A stretch of 10,741 nucleotides of DNA, taken from the NCBI GenBank assembly GCA_022615215.1, contig JAKEHD010000014.1, positions 1 to 10,741 of the forward strand. Reading direction: 5' to 3'. Within the stretch, counting starts at the first letter, position 1. Every line of letters begins with the position of its first letter. This DNA is from Blastocatellia bacterium. GTDB lineage: Bacteria; Acidobacteriota; Blastocatellia; UBA7656. Of the stretch, positions 6,101 to 10,741 are shown piece after piece. The notes beneath the pieces were generated by a model, which did no database searches, had not been told where the DNA came from, and saw nothing but the letters and a program-made list of their open reading frames with translations. The position numbers were made by a program, and so were the translations under genes.

Positions 6101-6319
6101 ATGGTCTGGGATGAGGAAGAAGATACGAGTATCTACAGAGTAGTTGTAAATCACGAAGAGCAATATTCTATATGGCCTGCCGACCGGGAGAATCCTCTGG
6201 GCTGGACGGACGCGGGAAAGACCGGCACGAAGGCTGAATGCCTCAAGTATATCGAAGAGGTTTGGACCGACATGCGGCCGCTCAGTCTCAGGAAGAAGAT
6301 GGAGGAAGCCGAAAAGTAG
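6101..6319 (+). CDS. MbtH-like protein
   Basis: The product (72 aa) belongs to the MbtH-like family, small proteins that bind and activate or stabilise adenylation domains of non-ribosomal peptide synthetases. The signature is nearly complete: VVVNHEEQYSIWP (residues 14-26), PLGW (32-35), ECLKYIEEVWTDMRPLSLR (46-64). The three conserved Trp residues are W25, W35 and W55. Length is normal for the family. A strong Shine-Dalgarno AAGGAGG (6087-6093) sits 7 nt before the ATG. No peptide synthetase, siderophore or amino-acid-supply gene is in the window, so this is a stand-alone copy whose partner would be elsewhere. It follows the caspase-like lipoprotein gene by 68 bp and could be co-transcribed with it, though no functional link is known. 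Confidence 0.93.
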   Translation: MVWDEEEDTSIYRVVVNHEEQYSIWPADRENPLGWTDAGKTGTKAECLKYIEEVWTDMRPLSLRKKMEEAEK

Positions 6320-6341
6320 CGCGACCGCCGGACGGGAAAGG

Positions 6342-6371
6342 GGCCGGAAAGCTGCAAACGCTCTTCCGGCC
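6342..6371 (+). terminator. Hairpin between convergent genes (possible terminator of the MbtH-like gene)
   Basis: GGCCGGAA (6342-6349) pairs with TTCCGGCC (6364-6371), and AGC/GCT extends the stem past one bulged base. It starts 22 nt after the MbtH-like stop codon. The following sequence is AT-rich (TCATTTATCTATC) but has no uninterrupted T tract, so termination strength is uncertain. Confidence 0.5.
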
Positions 6372-6413
6372 TATCAGTCATTTATCTATCATGAAACTCG
6401 CTCGTCCGGCTTC

Positions 6414-6436
6414 GCCTGTGAGCGCTGCGCTCAGGC
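6414..6436 (-). terminator. Hairpin at the stop codon of the DUF2911 gene
   Basis: GCCTG (6414-6418) and CAGGC (6432-6436) enclose a perfect AGCGC-T-GCGCT inner stem, giving ten pairs with a 2-nt bulge. On the minus strand it overlaps the TGA stop (6431-6433) of the DUF2911 gene. No T tract follows on that strand, so it may stabilise the 3' end or stop transcription weakly. Confidence 0.45.
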
Positions 6437-6979
6437 TTTCTGGAAATTCGCCGTCAGCGTGAAGGTGCCCCAGTGAAGCATGAACTTTCCTCCGCCTTCC
6501 GCTTTTTCGAGCATTATCGTCATTTGCTCGGCCGAGTCTGCTACTCTCTGGAAAGTCATAGGCGCTTGGGCGATGGTCGATCCGTCTTCCGTCTTTATCA
6601 GCAGATTCCATTTCTCCTCTTCCACGCGATAGGCCGCGAGGACGTACTCACCTTTTGGAACGACTTTATCGCCGAATTTCAGGCTCAGGTCCGAGGTCAG
6701 CTTTGTGGCACTGTCGGCCCCCATTCGCCACTCTTCTCCTGCGCTGAGAAATGACAGTATATCCCTGCCTCTCAGTGTCGGGCGGCCGTAGTCTATAGAC
6801 ACTTTTCCTCCATCGAGGTCGAGCGAAGCCGTGCCCCGGCCCTGATTGCCCGAAGCGCTCGAAGTTTCCGCAGAACCGCTCTCCGGTTTCTTGTCGGCTT
6901 CCTTTTCGGCAACGCCGCTTGCGCAGGCTATAGTCCATATAGCGGTCGCAAATGCAACCGCTGCGATAAGCTTTCTCAT
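6431..6979 (-). CDS. DUF2911 family lipoprotein
   Basis: The product (182 aa) has an N-terminal signal segment (residues 2-18) ending WTIAC, with Cys19 as likely lipidation site. A Ser/Glu/Gly-rich linker (20-50) follows. The rest matches the DUF2911 pattern: VSIDYGRPTLRGRDI (60-74), then EEWRMGADSATKLT (82-95), then VPKGEYVLAAY (107-117), then a Trp-containing strand KWNLLI. The family's function is unknown; members are secreted or lipid-anchored beta-rich proteins. The start is supported by AAAAGGAG (6987-6994 on the opposite strand), 7 nt before the ATG. An out-of-frame ATG overlaps this spacer and is ignored. The gene is preceded by the palindromic heptamer element at 7006-7120 and converges on the MbtH-like gene. 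Confidence 0.88.
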   Translation of the reverse strand: MRKLIAAVAFATAIWTIACASGVAEKEADKKPESGSAETSSASGNQGRGTASLDLDGGKVSIDYGRPTLRGRDILSFLSAGEEWRMGADSATKLTSDLSLKFGDKVVPKGEYVLAAYRVEEEKWNLLIKTEDGSTIAQAPMTFQRVADSAEQMTIMLEKAEGGGKFMLHWGTFTLTANFQKA

Positions 6980-7005
6980 CGGTCATCTCCTTTTGAACGA
7001 CTCAT

Positions 7006-7120
7006 AGAAACGATGAATGATGAACGATGAACGCGGAATTAATCAGCTATCAGCTATCAGCTAATAATACTGACGGCTGACGGCTGACGGCTGATGGCTG
7101 CTTTTGCATTCATCGTTTCT
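7006..7120. repeat. 115-bp palindromic element built from two heptamer families
   Basis: The ends AGAAACGATGAATG (7006-7019) and CATTCATCGTTTCT (7107-7120) are perfect 14-bp inverted repeats. Just inside the left end are three tandem units of GATGAAY (7012-7032). Further in, about three inverted units of CTATCAG (7042-7063) are separated by ATAATA from four units of CTGAYGG (7070-7097), so a second stem of G-U and Watson-Crick pairs can form around the ATAATA loop. The second family is the same as at 86-140. The element lies directly upstream of the DUF2911 gene and encodes nothing. Confidence 0.8.
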
Positions 7121-7150
7121 GCCGGATGGTCGGCCATCCGCCCGGCGCGA

Positions 7151-7585
7151 TCATTTCGATTCGGGTTTCGCAAGGCGTCTCACATAGAGAGTGAGTTGCC
7201 ATCTTTCGGTATCGCTCATCGTGGCGCCGTATTCGGGCATGACGCTCTCTTTAGTGCCGTGGGTTATGATCCAGAAGATTTCCCCATCGGTCCTTGACTG
7301 AACTTCTTTGCCGGTCAGGTCGGGCGGCTTGGGGTCCATCGAAGACGCCATCCGGGTTTTAGATTTTCCGTCTTCGCCATGACAGATAACGCAATTCATC
7401 TGATAGAGTTCGTGCCCGGCTTCGATGTTTTCTTTGGTGGCGGTCAAAGGGTTTTTGAGTTTTTTCGCTTCATCGGGCGCGCGTCCCTGCTCGGCCCGCG
7501 CGCCCGCATCTATCGCCAGCATGCAAATCATCGCCACACAGGTTATCGCTATTCCTGTTTTTATAATCCTCATTTTGCAGGTCAT
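7151..7585 (-). CDS. Small class I cytochrome c, periplasmic
   Basis: The product (144 aa) is a secreted monohaem electron carrier or a cytochrome domain for a larger redox chain. Residues 5-31 are a signal peptide (basic MRIIK, hydrophobic GIAITCVAMICMLAI, likely cleavage after ARA). Haem attachment is CVICH (Cys65, Cys68, His69) in NCVICHGEDGKS. Met116 in SVMPEYG is the probable sixth ligand, followed by the family's final helix (DTERWQLTLYVRRL). The start is the ATG at 7585 because GGAGAG (7592-7597 on the opposite strand) stands 6 nt before it; the frame is open upstream to 7630 but lacks a site there. The gene is followed downstream by the palindromic repeat element and preceded by a dispersed repeat at 7711-7777. 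The redox partner is not in the window. Confidence 0.92.
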   Translation of the reverse strand: MTCKMRIIKTGIAITCVAMICMLAIDAGARAEQGRAPDEAKKLKNPLTATKENIEAGHELYQMNCVICHGEDGKSKTRMASSMDPKPPDLTGKEVQSRTDGEIFWIITHGTKESVMPEYGATMSDTERWQLTLYVRRLAKPESK

Positions 7586-7591
7586 TATTTT

Positions 7592-7597
7592 CTCTCC
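7592..7597 (-). promoter_or_regulatory. Ribosome binding site fixing the cytochrome c start
   Basis: GGAGAG on the minus strand, 6 nt before the ATG at 7585. It falls within the upstream open frame, and therefore argues against the longer start at 7630. Confidence 0.6.
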
Positions 7598-7702
7598 AAG
7601 AATCAGTGTGATCGTGTCATGAATTGACAATGATACATCAGAGCAGTTTGCGCATCGAGTTTCTCACATCCAGGTAAATGCTCAGAATGGGAATGGGATT
7701 TC

Positions 7703-7786
7703 ACCACAGAGACACGGAGACACGGAGAAAACCCAAGAAAGAAATCTTTATCTGCGGTGCCTTCGTGTCTCCGTGTCGAGGTTTTT
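7703..7786. repeat. Dispersed CACGGAGA-type inverted repeat
   Basis: Two tandem units of GACACGGA (7711-7726) follow ACCACAGA. The perfect reverse complement of 7711-7723 lies at 7765-7777 (GTGTCTCCGTGTC), so the segment folds into a 13-bp stem with a 41-nt loop that contains its own AAAGA/TCTTT dyad. This sequence type is widespread in bacterial intergenic DNA and often mis-annotated as short proteins containing 'SPCLRVSVV'. TTTTTT follows on the plus strand, which would be terminator-like, but no plus-strand gene leads into it. Confidence 0.85.
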
Positions 7787-7855
7787 TGCTTGTCTGAACA
7801 CATAAACGATCAGGTAAACACTCGATGCCAGCATATCATCCGGCGTAATCGCTCA

Positions 7856-9013
7856 TCAGCGCAATCGTTCGGCGCGAACTGTAAAATTGACGGTTGCCAG
7901 TCTGTTGCCCCGCAGGAACTGTGTCCATATACGATAGACGCCCGGACGCGGAATCAATGCATCGAAAGTGACATCAGGCCCGCCCCTCGATTTGCTGCGG
8001 TCTGACGCGGCGGGGACGTTTTGTTCCGGGTGCGAATGCACATAATCGGTCTGGTCTTCGCTGAGTATGAGCGTGTGTCCCCACGCGCCCAGATAAGGCA
8101 CGAGGTCACGAACAGGCTCTCCGGTTTTAGCATCCGTCAGATGATATTTGAGGCTGACGAATCGGCCCGCAATGACCTCTTCGGGGTCGAGCGTCAATTC
8201 GACCTTTATCGGGCCGAAATCGCCCGAAGGCAGAAGTTCCATTTCGACTCCCGCATTACCGGCTTCCTCCGGCGTCACCCTCATGCCTTCGACCGTCTTT
8301 GCGAGCACGGTGTCAGGCTTGAGGCTCGGCAGGGCGGCGAAGAGATCGCTTTTATAACCCGCCGTCACAAGATCGCGCTGAATCACCTGCGGAGCGCCTT
8401 CGACGGGATAAATGTCGGAATAGATTTTATAGTTCCCCACCTGCCTCAACACCGTCTCTATTGTGAAGCTCCCGTCTTTCTCCATCGTGGGGTGTATGTG
8501 CTGGAAGTCGCTCATGTCCTGGCTGACGACGAAGAGATGAAAGAGCCTGTCGTGCATTTCGGCAAACTGTTTCACCTGCTCTCCCGTCTTGGGATTGGAT
8601 ATGGTGAAGCGGAACCGCACTTTCTCATTCATTTTGGGAGGCCGGGGCGATACTTCGAATTTCAAATCGAATTCATCCGTGATGCCGGGGTTTGCGGGCA
8701 TCAGTTTCATTTCGCACTTGGGACATTTTCCGGCCGCGGCGGTTCGTATCTCAGGATGCATGGGGCAGGTATACTCTTCGGCCCCTTCGGGAATCTCTTC
8801 TTCTTTCTTCTGCTCTTCGACGATCAGTTTCATCTCGCATTTGGGACAGTTGCCGGGCGTAGAGGATTGCACCTCCGGGTGCATGGGACAGGCGTAAACC
8901 ACTGCCGGTTTCGCTTCTTTTTCCTCTTTTTGCTGGTAGGCAACCGATGCATTTTGAAAGAGCGCCGGTGTGAGACAGAAAGTGATAATCAGGCATCCAA
9001 TCGCGCGCAACAT
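7856..9013 (-). CDS. Periplasmic protein with two heavy-metal-binding domains and a duplicated His-rich domain
   Basis: The product (385 aa) is exported (signal peptide about residues 1-25) and probably binds copper or a similar metal. Two copies of the heavy-metal-binding domain (HMBD) are present: YACPMHPEV...CPKCEMKL (40-63) and YTCPMHPEI...CPKCEMKL (81-104), each with two Cys of a CPxC pair, a CPMHP motif and a Met. Acidic linkers rich in Lys/Glu precede each. The rest is two related beta-sandwich-like regions (about 112-222 and 266-382), each with a His-bearing strand and an H-x-HP motif (FQHIHP 170-175; YVHSHP 324-329) and a later GNYKIY or GVYRIW strand. In other proteins the HMBD sits in front of Cus-type adaptors or copper P-type ATPases; here it stands without a transporter. 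GGGAG (9020-9024) supports the start. It is 270 bp upstream of the cytochrome c gene on the same strand. Confidence 0.85.
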   Translation of the reverse strand: MLRAIGCLIITFCLTPALFQNASVAYQQKEEKEAKPAVVYACPMHPEVQSSTPGNCPKCEMKLIVEEQKKEEEIPEGAEEYTCPMHPEIRTAAAGKCPKCEMKLMPANPGITDEFDLKFEVSPRPPKMNEKVRFRFTISNPKTGEQVKQFAEMHDRLFHLFVVSQDMSDFQHIHPTMEKDGSFTIETVLRQVGNYKIYSDIYPVEGAPQVIQRDLVTAGYKSDLFAALPSLKPDTVLAKTVEGMRVTPEEAGNAGVEMELLPSGDFGPIKVELTLDPEEVIAGRFVSLKYHLTDAKTGEPVRDLVPYLGAWGHTLILSEDQTDYVHSHPEQNVPAASDRSKSRGGPDVTFDALIPRPGVYRIWTQFLRGNRLATVNFTVRAERLR

Positions 9014-9065
9014 TTTTTACTCCCGAAAAAGTTGTTGATGTTATCCCTCGAAATCATCTTCTTCA

Positions 9066-9093
9066 ATACTACACAACTCGCGGGCGATTTCAA
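9066..9093 (-). promoter_or_regulatory. Candidate sigma70-type promoter of the heavy-metal-binding gene
   Basis: On the minus strand TTGAAA (9088-9093, 5 of 6 matches to consensus) and TAGTAT (9066-9071, 4 of 6) are separated by 16 bp. Transcription would begin near 9059, leaving a leader of about 46 nt with the Shine-Dalgarno site. No metal-regulator operator is recognisable. Confidence 0.4.
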
Positions 9094-9208
9094 AACCGCG
9101 CGCGCGACAGCAAACCTCCGGGCTTCATCCGGGAAGACTGAATGACCTTACAGATCAGTTTGATTACACGAATTTAAGGGAGCGATTTCAGGCTGCTATC
9201 TGACAGGT

Positions 9209-10537
9209 TTACCCTTGCGTCCGATGCGACAGGGCGTTCTCGATGTCATTCATCCAGGAGGCCGCGCTCTGTCTGCGCTCCCGCGCTTCACGTATGAGGC
9301 GGAGATTGCGGACTGTGGTTTCCGGCTCCCATACCTCACGCACCTCTGCCAGCGCATCGCTCAACGCACGCCTGGCTTTTCCTTCGTCCTCGGCCAACAC
9401 GGCAAGCTCAAGCCTCGTCGCATAGTCCCAGTAATCAGACTTTCCGGCGGCGATGCGTCTGTCGACCGCATAAGAGACGACCGGGATGAGGTCGGTGCGC
9501 CTCGGATCAGGCGGCTCGTTGAGCTCCATCAGAGTGACCGCGTTGATGCCGGGATAAGCATCGCGCCAGTCCGCTTCGAAACCTTTGAGATAGGCTTCGA
9601 TGGCCTTATCGAGAAGGCCGCGCGCGCGCGCATCGTCTCCGCCACGCGCAGCCGCTTCCCATCGGTCCTTGTAAACACGTCCGAGTATTGCACAAGTCTC
9701 GCTGCTCGGACCGCGACTCTTCAACAGGTCTTCGAGCACACGTTCGGCGCGCTCGCCGTCCCCCGCCCGATTGAGAGCGAGGGCCAATTGTTCCTGTACC
9801 ATCACGGTCGCGGCAAGCGGACGCGACATCTTGTCGACCATCGCTACCATATCATCCCAGGCCTTCACCGCCCGGTAAGAAAGAAAGAGGTCTATAACAA
9901 CGCCTCCTTCCTGATCTTTTACAGGGCTGATTTCCCGCTCGACAGCGCGAAGCGCCTCAACGCCTTCTTTTCGCGCCGAGGCCAGCCGCTCCTTGATCTC
10001 AGCCGAGTATCGCACGCGGTCCCGGAACACGTCCGTTTTGGTGTGATCTATATCGGGAAATCCTTCGACCAGTTGAAAAATAGGACTGTCCGTATCTCCC
10101 CGGTTACTCGATTCACTGAGTCGCTCGACAAGTATTTTTTTAACGGTTGCCACATCCGTCGGGGAGCCGTCGGGAGCCAACCTGTACGGCACGGCGCGCA
10201 GAGGGGCTACGTCAAATGGAAGGCGTCCGCCTTCGGCAAACAACAACACGCTGTTCCAGGGATGCACGGCATGCCTCACTCCAAGCTCGTAAAAAACATT
10301 GGCGTTCGCCGTCGTCAGGTCCGCTACGGCGAACTCGCACAGGATCAGCCGCTCGAACATGGGCTTGTGAATGATCCCGCCCGCCATCTCTTCATCGGCG
10401 CGTAGCGGTTCGAGACCTGCTTCCTCAATGGCCGGAGCTATAAGGTCACTGTATACCGCGTCGAAGTCTACCATCGATCCGGCGGCATCGGGCTTTTTGC
10501 CGAAAGGCATAAGTACGAAGCAAAGTCGGCGATTCAT
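9209..10537 (-). CDS. ASK1-like protein: deoxyribosyltransferase/TIR-like Rossmannoid domain plus TPR-S region
   Basis: The product (442 aa) is cytoplasmic, with no signal or membrane segment. Residues 4-125 form a Rossmannoid domain related to nucleoside 2-deoxyribosyltransferases and TIR-like nucleotide hydrolases: FVLMPFG (7-13), a helix with IAPAIEEAGLEPLRADEE (33-50), then ADLTTANANVFYELGVRHA (72-90). Glu84 in FYELG matches the catalytic Glu of deoxyribosyltransferases. Residues about 180-430 are helical repeats. GRVYKDRW (286-293), AIEAYLKGFEAD (312-323) and YPGINAVTLMEL (328-339) match the TPR-S/'MAP3K TRAFs-binding' domain (DUF4071), which in human ASK1 reads GRIYKD...YRKGFE...GIN. 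Comparative genomics places such proteins in prokaryotic conflict or stress signalling; the activity here is not shown. The ATG at 10537 follows AAGGAG (10543-10548). The frame stays open to 10636, but only by reading through the GGCAAAA repeat. The partner genes, if any, lie beyond the right edge. Confidence 0.85.
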   Translation of the reverse strand: MNRRLCFVLMPFGKKPDAAGSMVDFDAVYSDLIAPAIEEAGLEPLRADEEMAGGIIHKPMFERLILCEFAVADLTTANANVFYELGVRHAVHPWNSVLLFAEGGRLPFDVAPLRAVPYRLAPDGSPTDVATVKKILVERLSESSNRGDTDSPIFQLVEGFPDIDHTKTDVFRDRVRYSAEIKERLASARKEGVEALRAVEREISPVKDQEGGVVIDLFLSYRAVKAWDDMVAMVDKMSRPLAATVMVQEQLALALNRAGDGERAERVLEDLLKSRGPSSETCAILGRVYKDRWEAAARGGDDARARGLLDKAIEAYLKGFEADWRDAYPGINAVTLMELNEPPDPRRTDLIPVVSYAVDRRIAAGKSDYWDYATRLELAVLAEDEGKARRALSDALAEVREVWEPETTVRNLRLIREARERRQSAASWMNDIENALSHRTQG

Positions 10538-10542
10538 AACAT

Positions 10543-10548
10543 CTCCTT
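10543..10548 (-). promoter_or_regulatory. Ribosome binding site fixing the start of the ASK1-like gene
   Basis: AAGGAG on the minus strand, 5 nt before the ATG at 10537. It excludes the 33-residue N-terminal extension that an upstream ATG (10636) would add from repeat sequence. Confidence 0.75.
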
Positions 10549-10568
10549 GATGGCGTGATAGAGCATCT

Positions 10569-10597
10569 ATTATCAAGGAAAAAGGCAAAAGGCAAAA
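10569..10597 (-). promoter_or_regulatory. Possible promoter of the ASK1-like gene overlapping the GGCAAAA repeat
   Basis: GATAAT (10569-10574, 5 of 6 matches to TATAAT) lies on the minus strand, 32 nt upstream of the start codon. At -35 distance there is only repeat sequence (TTTTGC at 17 bp spacing, TTGCCT at 15 bp), so the -35 element is poor. Moderate to weak support. Confidence 0.3.
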
Positions 10598-10632
10598 GGC
10601 AAAAACGACCGCCTGCTTTTTCCTTTTGCCTT
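10577..10632. repeat. Heptamer repeat GGCAAAA with inverted partner
   Basis: Four units, GGAAAAA (10577-10583) and three perfect GGCAAAA (10584-10604), face two inverted units TTTTTCC and TTTTGCC (10617-10630) across a short GC-rich loop. The array can form a hairpin. It lies directly upstream of the ASK1-like gene and creates a spurious N-terminal extension (FAFCLLPFS) when translated. Confidence 0.85.
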
Positions 10633-10741
10633 GCATTCGTTTGCTGCCACTTTGGCAAAGATGAGGTAAAAATAGCTAGAGCTTTATTGAGAGGGCCGAC
10701 TCGCCGCGAATAATCCGGCGGCGCGAAGGTCTTTGTGAACA
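10633..10741. other. Right-edge non-coding stretch
   Basis: No gene or start codon with a ribosome binding site is visible. A small perfect dyad TGCCA-CTT-TGGCA is present near 10645-10657. Whatever gene lies next is outside the window. Confidence 0.4.

Noticed and set aside
7765..7787. Stem of the CACGGAGA repeat plus TTTTTT as a rho-independent terminator
   Set aside because: It would act on the plus strand, but both flanking genes are on the minus strand.
7603..7803. Small minus-strand protein containing SPCLRVSVV
   Set aside because: It is the translation of the dispersed CACGGAGA repeat, a known source of spurious proteins.
8021..9145. 374-codon plus-strand frame opposite the heavy-metal-binding gene
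   Set aside because: Antisense to a gene with clear duplicated domains; the translation is rich in His/Phe/Arg with no family resemblance.
9215..10405. 396-codon plus-strand frame opposite the ASK1-like gene
   Set aside because: Antisense shadow; no ribosome binding site or domain, whereas the minus strand has both.

Overview
This window looks like chromosomal DNA of a Gram-negative (diderm) bacterium. The evidence is an HlyD-type adaptor with an FtsX/MacB-type permease, two predicted lipoproteins, a TolB-like propeller protein and a periplasmic c-type cytochrome. Codon use is moderately GC-rich. The combination of a DUF2911 protein, a propeller with a jelly-roll domain, a heavy-metal-binding-domain protein and gaps full of dispersed repeats (including the kind mis-translated as 'SAGILPA' or 'SPCLRVSVV') resembles soil or hot-spring Acidobacteriota, but that placement is an inference. 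I see no rRNA, tRNA, CRISPR array, phage gene or transposase. No gene-free stretch exceeds 300 bases.

Layout. Positions 1-147 hold short-period repeats. 148-1437 and 1472-2710 (+) are an adaptor/permease pair of a MacAB-like ABC exporter; its ATPase is not in the window. 2753-3265 (+) is an unrecognised protein. 3315-4874 (-) is a six-bladed TolB-like propeller protein. A MITE-like element with 14-bp inverted ends and a 9-bp flanking duplication (about 4891-5072) sits in the divergent gap before 5130-6032 (+), a conserved-looking lipoprotein with features of a caspase/CHAT-like fold. 6101-6319 (+) is an orphan MbtH-like protein, preceded by a partial duplication of the previous gene's 3' end. 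A minus-strand set follows: a DUF2911 lipoprotein (6431-6979), a small monohaem cytochrome c (7151-7585), a protein with two heavy-metal-binding domains and a duplicated His-rich domain (7856-9013), and a protein with a nucleoside deoxyribosyltransferase/TIR-like domain plus a TPR-S region resembling the N-terminal regulatory part of animal ASK1/MAP3K5 (9209-10537).

How the genes relate. Only the adaptor/permease pair is an obvious operon. The others look like single genes, mostly envelope proteins, separated by repeat-bearing gaps. The most interesting items are the ASK1-like protein, the caspase-like lipoprotein, the MITE-like element, and the fact that many gaps carry unrelated short tandem repeats sharing a 7-bp (sometimes 8-bp) period, often arranged as head-to-head inverted arrays.
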